This document shows, piece by piece, positions 21,890 to 32,379 of a stretch of DNA of 64,000 bases. The position numbers and the translations under genes are program-made. Origin of the DNA: Bactrocera neohumeralis. Lineage: Eukaryota; Arthropoda; Insecta; Diptera; Tephritidae. The first letter of the stretch is position 1; every line of letters begins with the position of its first letter. Under the pieces are notes generated by a model. The model worked only from the letters and a program-made list of their open reading frames with translations, did not search any database and was not told where the DNA came from. The stretch covers positions 64,047,528 through 64,111,527 of the forward strand of contig NC_065921.1 in assembly GCF_024586455.1 (NCBI RefSeq), read 5' to 3'.

Positions 21890-24190
21890 TATTGTATATC
21901 GCTAGCTACTTAAATAATTGTATTGCTGAAGACTTCGTCTATGAACCAGGTATGCTATTTCGATCGTTATCTAGTAGAATCAAGCTTTCATTAGTAGGGA
22001 ATTTGAGAATTATTTAGCGAAATTCTATGATATGACGAAGTTTCAGGATATAACGATAAATCAAGGGTCTTTGAATCTTCCAATATTCTACTAAATATTA
22101 TGAAAAATATATCGCTTACTTCCATGTTTCATACATACTATTTTTTTATACCAAGCTCTGTATTTCGCGAAGACTAAAATAAAAAAAGAATATAGTAAGA
22201 GAGGAAAAGATAGGAATATATAATTTTCAATGTTTTCGTACTTCGATACGAAAAATTAATTTTATCTACTTGACCTGAGCCAAATTTAGGTCTTGCAATT
22301 GTAGAAGTGCTTTCTAAAGGGTGTCGAATAGGAATGCCTGTGGTAAGGCTACGGTCGCAAGTTGTCAAAGTTGCATAAATGAGGGTATTTTCGTATCCAT
22401 TGTCCAGTCTGAGGCCGAAATTTTTCGGTAGTCTTATCTTCAGCAAATCACAGGACAAAGCAGATACTGATATTGGCCGTCTAATTTAATTGTAATAGGT
22501 TCGCTGATGTTTAAGGTTCTTATGTTTTCTTATATAATAGTTTTTTAGGTTCCACAACGACGTTCAAGGCTAGCTAATCTAAGCGCTTCGTGACTTCCAT
22601 ATATAAATTCAAGATCAATAATACATACATATGTATGTTCATCGCTCGTCTTATTTAAATGATTTGTAGCCTACATTTAGGATTTCCATGAGTTTTTAAA
22701 ATTATTAATTTCACGAGCATCCATCATATACAGATGTTCATAGATTTAATTTTCACAATGAAAACATTTATCTGCAAAAGTACTCTACAAAAGTTTGGGA
22801 GCTCCTGCAACTTATCACTTTCATCGCCGTCTTTTAACAAACACCGCTCATACGCCATAATTTTTTTCCGCCTATCGACATTACATTTATGCTACACAAA
22901 GTTCCAACATACGATTATTATATATGTACATATGCACATGCCGATGTTGCAACATTGTGTGGCAGTGTGTCGATTATCTCACTACTTGTTTAACGTGCCA
23001 ATTTTTATTTTTATTCACTCACATTTTACCCCACTTTACCGCTTTTATGCCGCTACAGCGAAAAACTGAAATGATGCGAAGGAAAAAACTACGCACACAC
23101 ACACAGACACACGCGCAGCGAGAGACAGTTAACGGCAAGCGACTGTGCAATGTGCAACGCTTAATGAAATGGAAAATTCAATAAGGTTTCAGTTTATAGG
23201 CTGTCGCATTGGCATATGCCACATGGCGTGTAACGGCACACACCCATACCACCACACCGTGTGGCATATATGCTTATAAATCAATAGCGCTAGTGCTGTG
23301 TAGTGTTGCCAGCTTATATTTGCGCGCTGCATTTATTTTCATTACTTGCCATTTTTGTTATAATTGTTGTTGTTGTTGACTTTGCAAATTTTTTCCTCGC
23401 CGCCGCTGTCGATATTGCAACATTAATGCTGCCAATGATGCCACACTACACCAACACAAGTGCAATGGTAAAAAGGCTTAAGTGTGTGTGTGTGTTTATC
23501 GCTTTTAATTGCGCGCTGAAACGGAAGGCGCTGGAGGACGCACTTCTCACAGCAGCACACACAAACACACAGCCAAGCACTTTCACGCACATACTTCCCT
23601 CCGGCACACTAGTTGCCATGCATACTCATACTCACTCGCCCACTCACTCACTCACCCACTCGCATAAACGAGTCCATGTATGGGTTGGCATTTGTGCCTA
23701 ATGGGTAGTGGGAAATGGGAAATTAAGTCACTAGAAAGGCTCCTCGACGCGGCCGCTTTCCACTTCGGAAATGCCGTGTAATGAGAGAGCGGCGTGCGGC
23801 ACAAAAAATGGGTTAATGCGAAAAATGTTGGGTGGGAGAATAGTAAAAATATGCGAATTGTGGTGTGTGGCGGAATTACCGTTAATCGTTTACACTGTAA
23901 ATAATTACGATTATTATACGTCACTCACTCGAACACTATTTGCTTAAGTGAGCGCAATTAAGTTCCCTTTTTTATTTTCAAGTTATTTTTCGAGTTAGTT
24001 ACGCCAACATTGAAAGATAGCTGTTGGTTTTTCGATTATTTAGTATTATATTTTTGGATTAAATGTGCAAAATTTAAAGAAGTTTCCAAAATTGTAAAGC
24101 TGGGTTGGCAGATTTCAAATAAAATTTGCAAAGAATTTCAGGGATTCCACTGGTTTGCATTTGGTAAACTCGAAATTTACTCCAAAATTT
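21890..24190. other. Unannotated stretch with CA and CACT tracts
   Basis: No gene recognised. A 94-codon minus-strand open frame at 22,174-22,458 has unremarkable composition but no recognised motif. Low-complexity tracts include CA repeats near 23,095-23,115 and CACT/CTCA repeats at 23,620-23,665. The frames at 22,734-23,069 and 23,303-23,701 lack domains and span these tracts. Confidence 0.5.
23620..23668. repeat. (ACTC)n imperfect microsatellite
   Basis: Repeated actc and cact units across about 48 bases, with interruptions. Confidence 0.85.
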
Positions 24191-24193
24191 GAC

Positions 24194-24207
24194 TGTACTA
24201 TTAAGCT
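24194..24207 (+). repeat. Left copy of 14-bp target-site duplication
   Basis: tgtactattaagct occurs here and again at 24,741-24,754, exactly flanking a GC-rich insert. It is read as a target-site duplication. Confidence 0.8.
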
Positions 24208-24740
24208 TCCCCCTGCGGGTACGGGGGGACCCCTCCGGGTTCGAGGGGAAACCGAATATACCCGCGGTAAGGCATGCCTGTCGTAAGAGGCGACTAAGAT
24301 CCTGGCCACCAGTCCAGGGCTGTATGGAAGCTCAACTGGTCGTAGTTTCGGCTACAAGGTCGATACCAAAGACTTTAACCTGGTACCGGGAAGCAGTAGC
24401 CCCTGGAGTTCGCTCCAGTCTGCTCATTGGGTTTGGCCCTTTGTGGAGATTCGTGGTGGCTGTGGTTAAAACCCAAATCGCGGGAAGAACTGACTTTGTC
24501 AGTCGAATGTGGAGTTGCATTGCAACCGGGTGCCGGACCCAAAGTACGGCAGAGGTTTTAGATGGGCCTCGAGCCCTACCAAGGTGGTTAGTGTGTCCAT
24601 GCCACACTGCCGATTGGTACTGAAAATCCTTACCCAATTTTCAGGGCGCTGATCGACGCATTGTATTGATCCGTTGTGCTTTTGAGCACCGTGGAGTTAA
24701 GCTTTCGCAAGCAGGATCCCACGTAAAACACATTGACAGT
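24208..24740 (+). mobile_element. Compact GC-rich retroelement-like insertion (about 533 bp)
   Basis: This block is much richer in G and C than its surroundings and is flanked by exact 14-bp direct repeats, as expected for target-primed retrotransposition. It has no terminal inverted repeats. The left part contains catgcctgtcgtaagaggcg, a motif I recall from 5' untranslated regions of arthropod non-LTR elements (memory, unverified). A 144-codon open frame crosses it on the plus strand (24,189-24,623) but shows no reverse transcriptase or other motif. The right end has no poly-A tail. It could be a SINE-like or internally deleted non-LTR element joining a 5' leader to a 3' end. No polymerase III boxes were convincingly found. 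Confidence 0.65.
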
Positions 24741-24754
24741 TGTACTATTAAGCT
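24741..24754 (+). repeat. Right copy of 14-bp target-site duplication
   Basis: Identical to 24,194-24,207. It marks the right boundary of the insertion. Confidence 0.8.
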
Positions 24755-24899
24755 CTTATAATTTTCTAAGCAAAAAAAAAGCTCGAGTTTTTTTGGACAA
24801 TTAAGGCTAAGGTTCTCAGCCCGGAGCATATATTTCGACCACATAAAATAAAATGCTTATAAAAATGTCCGAAAATAAACGCAAGATTGGAATTAAGCA

Positions 24900-25560
24900 C
24901 ATAGTTTTAAGTCTAACGATTGCAATTCTTTTATTGAGTCATAAAGTTCATAGGATAGGGTTATTACAGAAATAACTATCGCACAAATGGCCTCTGCGGC
25001 TTTCAATACTCGAACACAATTCTTTGTCGAAAATTTCCATGACTGTTCTGCATAAATGAGGCTGAATTTCAACATTCAATCTCCTTCTTTAAAGTTGTTA
25101 TCTTGTTGCAATAGACCTCTGATTTTAAATAACTCATAAAAAGAAATCCAATATTGCTTAATCACACGATCTAGGTGACTAATTCTAATCACCAAAATGA
25201 GAGAGTACACAATCTGCAAATATTTCTTGCTATAATTGAAGAGTTTCTCGGGCTGTATGACACCTCTGTGGTACCCCCTTGTTGAAACCACATACTAGCC
25301 ACATCCATATCATTAAATCTCGTCTAAGAGAAGTGCAGTATTATGTCGCTATATCGAGCATCAGTAACACTCACTGCTAAAGCAGGCTCAATTTCAAAAA
25401 AGTATGTTCCAATTTTGCCTCCAAAACAAAATCCACACATAGCAATGACACGTTCTGGATGCATTTATTTTACACCATAAAGACGCGGAGTGTATCTGAA
25501 CTCAGCATTATCTTAAATAGAAAATTTCATTTATCATGTGTACCGATTGATCTGTAAAGA
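24900..25560 (-). pseudogene. Decayed DD41D-type mariner transposase
   Basis: On the minus strand, motifs occur in the order expected for a DD41D mariner-type transposase. MHPERVIAMCGF followed by GGKIGTYFFE lies near 25,460-25,390, equivalent to HPEKCTVWCG...GGIIGPYFF of the intact copy. VASMWFQQGG lies near 25,305-25,270; the second catalytic Asp of the 'FQQDG' motif is changed to Gly. LKSEVYCNK lies near 25,140-25,110. IQPHLCRTVME followed by SRRGHL lies near 25,070-25,000, resembling the C-terminus of many insect copies. Stops and frameshifts are frequent. No terminal repeats were found. It is a different, older lineage than the intact element 2 kb to the right. Confidence 0.7.
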
Positions 25561-25569
25561 AAGATATTT

Positions 25570-26870
25570 TTCAAATCGCACTACTAACTTGTCAAATTCA
25601 GAGATACTAACTTGACCATGACAAGAAAATGTCATTGTCATTTGTAGGGACTTAGCATTAGTCTCAATAATAAGCAAAAATTCTACTTGCTATATTCTTC
25701 AATACAATCAAAAAAAATTGTGGTATTTATGGCTGGTGCAGCTGTCCGTAAATTTGGCGCAATGAGAGCGACACATAAAAAATATATTGCTGCAATACTA
25801 AACCGAATTCTAAGTGATATATGCCACACTATGTAGTATAGGTTCTCTCAATGTTTAGTTATGGTAGTAACAAACTGTTTGAACGATTGATTGAAAAATT
25901 ATCTTACAATGACAATGAGCAGAACTTCAAATGAAGCAATAGCTATGAAAAGATTTAATGTTGTGGAGAAGTCTTAGCGTAAAGGACTTATTCTACTTTT
26001 CTAAATATTTCGAGAGCATAAGCAAGTGTGAAATAAGCTTCAATATGTTTTTTTTAAGTTTGAGTTCCTTTCAACGTTTGCTTCATACTTTTTCCTTAAG
26101 CATGTCAGTCTAGTTGGTGCTGTCAAGCAATATTGTTGTCATTGTTTTAAGATTGGTTACACGCGAACATAAATTTCTCCACAAACGATTTCGTTTATTC
26201 TGGGGCAGTGACAATATGACAAAGCTAGGAGTAATAGCTTATAATTGTGGTCATTGAAGGTAGGTTTCTTTATGTCAAATTCATTGAAAACCCTAATAAC
26301 AATCTTAAGCAAAACAAAGGAAAAAGTTGTATTTTTTAATAGCAATCGATGACAAGGTCTCTTTATACAAATTAACAATCTATTGTAAAATTTCCATATT
26401 GTGGTTGTCTGTTGAAATGTCTTATTTGACAATCGCTTCAAGTTTTGTATTTGAAATTGACAAAGAAAAACTGGGTATTAAACCATTAGTACCAATTAGT
26501 AAAAAATTATATGTCCTTAATATTATTATGTTATCAGAGAACGGCGTGAATCGAATGTATATTTCCATGCGATTAACAAGTTTCGAAATAGTTTGACCAT
26601 AGTTCAAACTATCTGGTAGATTTTAGGTAGGAGTTTTTTGAGAATTTTTAAATTTTATAGCAAATTATATTATAAGTAGGGCAAAGCTTTTATACAGACG
26701 ACGGTTTTGCGCTTCGTACAGCAAATTTAATTCTTCCCAGCGTGCTCTCAGCGTATCTAGATTTTCTATCAGTGATAGATGTCTAAAGACGAAGGCAAAG
26801 ATAATTTAGTAGAAACTAGGAGAAAAGCAAATAGATAGCCAAGAAAATAAAAACGGAAAATAATAACAGT
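25570..26870. other. AT-rich unannotated DNA
   Basis: No gene or element recognised. The leftmost part may hold the further decayed 5' end of the minus-strand transposase. Short open frames at 26,157-26,607 overlap on both strands and have no motif. Confidence 0.5.
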
Positions 26871-26879
26871 TAGTTAAAG

Positions 26880-27118
26880 GTAAGAATAAAAATGAAGTTA
26901 AGGGTAATGGTAAAGACAAAGATGAACTGAGCATTGATATAAAGATAAAGATAGGGATATAGATGTACTAGATATAAGTATAAATATACGTAGATATGAT
27001 AGAGGTAAAAATAGTAATGGAGACAGAAATAGGGATAGAGATGGAGATAGAGATAGAAATAGAGATAGGCAAAAGATAAAGCAAACGTAGAGATAGAGGC
27101 AAAGATAGATAAATACAA
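26880..27118. repeat. Degenerate purine-rich GATA-type tract
   Basis: About 240 bases of imperfect agatag, agatat, agaaat and agataa units, nearly all purine plus T on the plus strand. It translates on the minus strand to low-complexity Tyr/Leu/Ser/Ile text, which is not a protein. It lies directly left of the DD41D element. Confidence 0.85.
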
Positions 27119-27160
27119 AAATAAAATACAGAATTAAATTTATATACAGGCATACATATA

Positions 27161-28466
27161 TCGGGTGATTTTTTTGAGGTTAGGATTTTCATGCATTAGT
27201 ATTTGACAGATCACGTGGGATTTCAGACATGGTGTCAAAGAGAAAGATGCTCAGTATGCTTTGACATTTCATCATGAATAGACTTACTAACGAGCAACGC
27301 TTGCAAATCATTGAATTTTATTACCAAAATCAGTGTTCGGTTCGAAATGTGTTTCGCGCTTTACGTCCGATTTATGGTCTACATAATCGACCAAGTGAGC
27401 AAACAATTAATGCGATTGTGACCAAGTTTCGCACTCAGTTTACTTTATTGGACATTAAACCAACCACACGAATGCGTACAGTGCGTACAGAAGAGAATAT
27501 TGCGTCTGTTTCTGAGAGTGTGGCTGAAGACCGTGAAATGTCGATTCGTCGCCGTTCGCAGCAATTGGGTTTGTGTTATTCGACCACATGGAAGATTTTA
27601 CGCAAAGATCTTGGTGTAAAACCGTATAAAATACAGCTCGTGCAAGAACTGAAGCCGAACGATCTGCCAAAACGTCGAATTTTCAGTGAATGGGCCCTAG
27701 AAAAGTTGGCAGAAAATCCGCTTTTTTATCGACAAATTTTGTTCAGCGATGAGGCTCATTTCTGGTTGAATGGCTACGTAAATAAGCAAAATTGCCGCAT
27801 TTGGGGTGAAGAGCAACCAGAAGCCGTTCAAGAACTGCCCATGCATCCCGAAAAATGCACTGTTTGGTGTGGTTTGTACGCTGGTGGAATCATTGGACCG
27901 TATTTTTTCAAAGATGCTGTTGGACGCAACGTTACGGTGAATGGCGATCGCTATCGTTCGATGCTAACAAACTTTTTGTTGCCAAAAATGGAAGAACTGA
28001 ACTTGGTTGACATGTGGTTTCAACAAGATGGCGCTACATGCCACACAGCTCGCGATTCTATGGCCATTTTGAGGGAAAACTTCGGAGAACAATTCATCTC
28101 AAGAAATGGACCCGTAAGTTGGCCACCAAGATCATGCGATTTAACGCCTTTAGACTATTTTTTGTGGGGCTACGTCAAGTCTAAAGTCTACAGAAATAAG
28201 CCAGCAACTATTCCAGCTTTGGAAGAAAACATTTCCGAAGAAATTCGGGCTATTCCGGCCGAAATGCTCGAAAAAGTTGCCCAAAATTGGACTTTCCGAA
28301 TGGACCACCTAAGACGCAGCCGCGGTCAACATTTAAATGAAATTATCTTCAAAAAGTAAATGTCATGAACCAATCTAACGTTTCAAATAAAGAACCGATG
28401 AGATTTTGCAAATTTTATGCGTTTTTTTTTTAAAAAAAGTTATCAAGCTCTTAAAAAATCACCCGA
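27161..28466 (+). mobile_element. Full-length rosa-like (DD41D) mariner-type transposon
   Basis: A complete-looking DNA transposon of 1306 bp. The left end is tcgggtgatttttttgaggt and the right end, as reverse complement, is tcgggtgattttttaagagc, giving terminal inverted repeats matching over the first 15 bases. TA lies outside each end (27,159-27,160 and 28,467-28,468), as expected for Tc1/mariner insertion. It encodes one uninterrupted transposase with about 110 bp before and after. Relatives in the window are all decayed, so this is the youngest insertion of its type here. Confidence 0.92.
27274..28359 (+). CDS. DD41D mariner-type transposase, intact 361 aa
   Basis: The transposase of the 27.16-28.47 kb element. 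It binds the element's ends and catalyses excision and reinsertion at TA sites in the nucleus. The ATG at 27,274 gives MNRLTNEQRLQIIEFYYQNQ and an N-terminal helix-turn-helix region. SIRRRSQQLGLCYSTTWKIL (residues about 90-109) is a second DNA-binding helix-turn-helix. Catalytic aspartates are D159 (ILFSDEAHFW), D252 (WFQQDGATCH) and D294 (CDLTPLDYFLWGY). There are 41 residues between the last two, hence DD41D, the spacing known from the tephritid rosa subfamily. The protein ends HLNEIIFKK. No stop or frameshift occurs and all three acidic residues are present, so it may be active. Length is typical for mariner-type transposases (about 340-360 aa). Confidence 0.93.
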   Translation: MNRLTNEQRLQIIEFYYQNQCSVRNVFRALRPIYGLHNRPSEQTINAIVTKFRTQFTLLDIKPTTRMRTVRTEENIASVSESVAEDREMSIRRRSQQLGLCYSTTWKILRKDLGVKPYKIQLVQELKPNDLPKRRIFSEWALEKLAENPLFYRQILFSDEAHFWLNGYVNKQNCRIWGEEQPEAVQELPMHPEKCTVWCGLYAGGIIGPYFFKDAVGRNVTVNGDRYRSMLTNFLLPKMEELNLVDMWFQQDGATCHTARDSMAILRENFGEQFISRNGPVSWPPRSCDLTPLDYFLWGYVKSKVYRNKPATIPALEENISEEIRAIPAEMLEKVAQNWTFRMDHLRRSRGQHLNEIIFKK

Positions 28467-28499
28467 TAAATACAATTTTCTTTTTCTCACTTTTTGCAA

Positions 28500-29685
28500 A
28501 AGGCCATTTGCCTTATTTATTGCTATAGAAAAATCTGACACAATATATTAGCCGGCAGAGATTAGCAACGCATTCAATTGTGTCGGAGGATAAAACTAAC
28601 AGCTTAAGGCATCCACAAACATACTTCTCGCCACACAAAAGTCAGTCAGGCGAGCAAGTCTCAGAAAGTCACGAAATCAAGCAATCAATTGCCAAAGCAA
28701 CAAAACAACCAAACAAAGGCAGCCAAGTAAGAATTGAACTTGGCTTAGGCCACACGCACCCACAAACACACACACATACCACGTGTTACATACACCCAAA
28801 AGCCATCATCATTGCAGGCAATGAACTGTCAACATGGATACCGACGCGACAAACAAATGTCAAGCTGTTTTGATTTATTTACGAAACGTTGCAACGCATA
28901 CGCGCTAGCAAATCACACAAAAACAAATACACATGTTGAGACGAATTAAATATGTTGACACATGCCCGCGCCGGGGGAGCGGGAGGCGTGTGTAGTTAAT
29001 CATATAACTATGTTTGGTCGCACAGCGGTAGTCGCCTTTTCAGTTAATTTATAACCAAGCCAAAATGCCAAGCCAGTCGCATGCAACATTTTGTGGCAAG
29101 TGCAATGCGCGCCATTTGTATATGGTACAACAGAAGCTCTGTGTGTGGGATGTTGTAAGCGCCGCGTTTGTACATATGTGTTTATTTGCGCCACTTCGCT
29201 CTGCCAGACGTGCAACTTTCACACGCGTTCGGCGTCTAGTTGGCTTTACACGCATTCCTACACAGATATATTTATATTTCAAACATCAAATTATGATAGT
29301 CATGCTGTGAGAATGACTTATTTGTCGTAGGCCCTGTAGGAAATTCAGAGAAGCACACAAACTCCAATGATACCGAGTTTTTCAGAAGACGAAATTGATA
29401 TTCTGAGTAAACTCTGTTACGAGTGAATAAGAAATAGCTTACTTGAATGCTCTGGTATCGCATGGACTCCACCAAGCAAACATTGTATGAATCGTTATCT
29501 GAGCAGAGTAAATAAATTCGAAAGTATAAGAGAGTTTTGGCGATTAGTCCTACCGAGTATATAGACATTGCCAATTTAAATCAGTAGCATAGACTTTTTT
29601 TTATCTTCGCAGCTATAAGTAGAAACCCATAAACACAATATTTTTGGAAAATAAAATACTCATAAAATAGAATACTGTAGACCTG
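28500..29685. other. Unannotated stretch
   Basis: No gene recognised. A CA-rich segment lies near 28,755-28,785. Frames at 29,000-29,330 overlap on both strands and lack motifs. The sequence is otherwise unremarkable. Confidence 0.5.
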
Positions 29686-29689
29686 AAGT

Positions 29690-30075
29690 CTTGTCAGGAT
29701 TGTATTGAACGAGGGCAAGACGACTCGCGACTTGGCTCCCATGTCACCGTTGACAGTCATAACTTCGAAGTTGTAGATTATTTCGTCTATCTTGGAACCA
29801 GCATTAACACCAACATCAAAGTCAGCTTCGAAATCCAACGCAGAATAACTCTTGCGAACGGGTGCTACTTGAGACTGCGTAGACAATTGAGAAGTCCGCT
29901 CTCGACGAACAAAGACCACCAGTCATTATTCCTGTCCTGTTATATGGTGCAGTGGCATGGACGATGACAATATCTGATGAGTCGACGTTACGAGTTTTCG
30001 AGAGATATGTTCTGCGGAAGATTTATGGTCCTTTGCGTATTGGCATCTGCAAATATCGCATTCAATGGAACTTTT
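29690..30075 (+). pseudogene. RTE-like retrotransposon fragment
   Basis: An internal-to-3' piece of the same RTE-type family as the copy at 52.3-53.4 kb. Plus-strand DNA at 29,745-29,815 closely matches 52,755-52,820, where it encodes VTVDSHNFEVVDNFVYLGTS. DNA at 29,920-30,050 matches 52,955-53,085, which encodes PVQLCGAEAWTM and VLLKIYGPLRIG. A single-base change in aspect and several stops break the frame. The fragment stops abruptly at about 30,072, where sequence of a different non-LTR family in the opposite orientation begins. It carries no catalytic RT motif and is dead. Confidence 0.8.
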
Positions 30076-30950
30076 CACAGATAAAGTGAAGAACTGTTTC
30101 CTTGCTTCCTTCGAGATGGCAGCTATGGCACGTGGCATTCCGTTATAGTAGTTGTAAGCCTTTCCTGAAGCCACGTAATAAGTCCTTGGTTCTTGTTCTG
30201 TCACAGTTTGTTCATATGTGTTTATTACATATCCTGTATTTGGTTATAGATCTCCATCTACTGCGCTATTTGTTCAAATGGTGTATCGACTTCTTTCTTG
30301 ATCGCTCGTAGTGGAAATGGTATTGTCTCTGCTTCGGTTTCATTTAGAGAGGCTGCTAACTTAACCAACTCGTCTGCTTTTTCGTTGGCGAGAATGTGAC
30401 CAAGAATCCAAGTTATGAATAAGTAGAGTCGATCTGCCAATGAGCTTCAAGCCGTACTTGCTTTATTTACAACGCTGGCGTTACACAGGTCTTCTCAATG
30501 TCCAGTACTTGCGCTTGAAAGTTGCTGGCTGAATTAGGTAGACGGCAAGATAAAGAGATATCAAGATTTTGAAAAAAACCCCTGCCTCTACACCGCAGTC
30601 CATTTTGGATCCATCAATAAAGATTGAATTACTATTGACCGTCCCACTAAACCTCTTCTCCATTCCATTAAGAGAGAGAAGAATGGAGAATGTGCTAAGA
30701 ATTTATCTACTTTATCATGGTAATATCATTCAGATTGAGATCATTAAAACATGTGGGCTCTTCATCTATATTTTTAAACCTTAGTTGTGTCAGTTTTATT
30801 ACAATGTTTTGTAGGGTTTCTCCTTGACTATGTATGGGATCGTTAGATAGCACTAATGTTTTAGACAAAAGAAAAACTGAAATAACGAGCATTAAATAGT
30901 GTTGAGCCAAGTCCCACACATCGTCTCCCCAAATAATCACTCTAGTCGTG
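30072..30950 (-). pseudogene. RNase-H-bearing non-LTR retrotransposon relict
   Basis: On the minus strand this shows the RNase H domain of a non-LTR element. IFIDGSKMDCGVEAGVFF (about 30,625-30,570) is the first catalytic block ('IYTDGSKxxxGxGAG'). WILGHILANEKADELVKLA (about 30,405-30,350) is the last block ('WVPGHxGIxGNExADELAK'). In the first block the aspartate is kept. Upstream text at 30,707-30,940 is the linker between RT and RNase H. Downstream at about 30,120-30,075 the text matches the cysteine-rich end ('SKETVLHFICEKF'). Frame changes separate the pieces. It joins the RTE fragment end to end at about 30,072-30,075. Confidence 0.75.
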
Positions 30951-30959
30951 AATTATGTT

Positions 30960-32160
30960 TGCTGGTGAGATGTTGCGAACATTCTTGATGAGCTAAGCAT
31001 GACAAAACCGCCTGCTGACATTCGCTCAGCTATTCCGAAAGCCCAGCAGCCAACCGGCAATAATGGTGGGGATTATGTGTGCTCGAGCAGTGAGAGTATC
31101 TACTTAGCTCAGCGCTATAATCATGCAGCCGCTGTTGATGCGATTGATTGAGTGGCTGCTGTTGTTGTTGGTAAGGATGTGTAGCCGGCAGGGAGCTGAG
31201 CGCTGCGGAGTGACGCTTGAACTGATCACAAAAATGATGAGTTTGCTAAATCAAACCCATAATGCAAGCTGTTGCGCTCTTGAGCATGCAAGCCGTAAGC
31301 AAACAACAAAAACAAAGAAGAAAATGAAGTAAAGAGCTTATGCTCATAGTGGAAAAAGCCTATTCATTCTAGTAGCTAAATGCGCCTTGTGCTTTTGTAG
31401 CCAAGCCGCCAAGTGAAATGAGTGTGAAAATTGCATAAAAATGCATTCGATTGGAAAATGCACTGAATTAGCGCTGCTCTATTTGGTTTTGATTCGGCGC
31501 ACTTTTTGCTGGCATAGTTGAAAAAAATGGCATGCTTTTGCACTTCTCGTTTATCACTTTTGGGTGCGGTTAACTGTTTTATTGTGAAAGCTATAGAGCT
31601 TTCGCAAAAACAGTGTTTATGAAAGCAAATCTTCAGTGAATTGTTGAACATTTTTCATTGCCGCTGAGCAAAATCTTTTGAGCTTTAAGAACATTTATCA
31701 AAAGAACTTTATTCTGAAATAATTGGAGTACTCACAACCCGTCGTAAAGCATCGTCAAATCAAAAAATTATACATTTTTACATTTGTTTAAAAAAATTGT
31801 TGTTGGATTACATACAAAAATGAGTTTACACATTTGCAATTATGAATGCTATGTCTTCGAATACTTATGTATAACTTTATGAGACTTGTGAAAACCCTAA
31901 ATAATTTCTATTTAGTTTTTGAGAACGACATAAACGATTTCTTGAACCGTTAGCTTTCGCTATTGTTATCGAATTTGAAGTTTTTCAGAAAAGAAGAAAT
32001 AAAAGAAAACGTATAAAAAAGATATAAAAAAAATAATATATAACAGCTTTTTACTAACAGAGGGTTCAAAAGCTTTTAAAATTTATTTTTTAGTGAAAAT
32101 TGTTTATTTGCATGGAAGTATTAAGAACAGATGAAAAAAAGCAATAGAATAAGCATGTGA
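30960..32160. other. AT-rich unannotated DNA
   Basis: No gene recognised. 31,090-31,330 is slightly richer in G and C and holds short chance frames. After 31,600 the sequence is AT-rich and the gaaagctt motif becomes frequent. Confidence 0.5.
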
Positions 32161-32170
32161 ATGTGCAAGA

Positions 32171-32375
32171 CATTTTTCATAGAAGGCTATCAGAAAGCTT
32201 TAAGGCCTTCAAATTAATTTGGTCAGAAAAAAATTCACAGAGCTTCGATGCTTCTTAAAATAATAAAACTGTAATTATTTATTATGATTATATTCACAGT
32301 AGGTCGTCAGAAAGCTTTAAAACTTTCAAAATAATTTAAGCTGAAAAACTTTCAAAGAGCTGCGATACTTTTCTT
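32171..32375 (+). repeat. Diverged direct repeat, period about 117 bp
   Basis: The segment starting cagaaagctttaa at 32,191 recurs at 32,308. Both copies continue with a similar order of motifs (cttcaaa, taattt, gaaaaa, agagct, cgat) over about 65 bases, with scattered substitutions. Confidence 0.7.
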
Positions 32376-32379
32376 TTAT

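Noticed and set aside
22174..22458. 94-codon minus-strand frame
   Set aside because: Ordinary composition but no recognised motif or context; may be chance in AT-rich DNA.
23303..23701. 132-codon frame
   Set aside because: Contains translated CA and ACTC repeats at its end and no domain; treated as chance.
24225..24250. gggttcgagg, similar to a polymerase III B box, in the 24.2-kb insertion
   Set aside because: No convincing A box upstream, so a tRNA-derived SINE head could not be claimed.
26870..27192. Minus-strand Tyr/Leu/Ser/Ile-rich frames
   Set aside because: Direct translation of the GATA-type purine tract.
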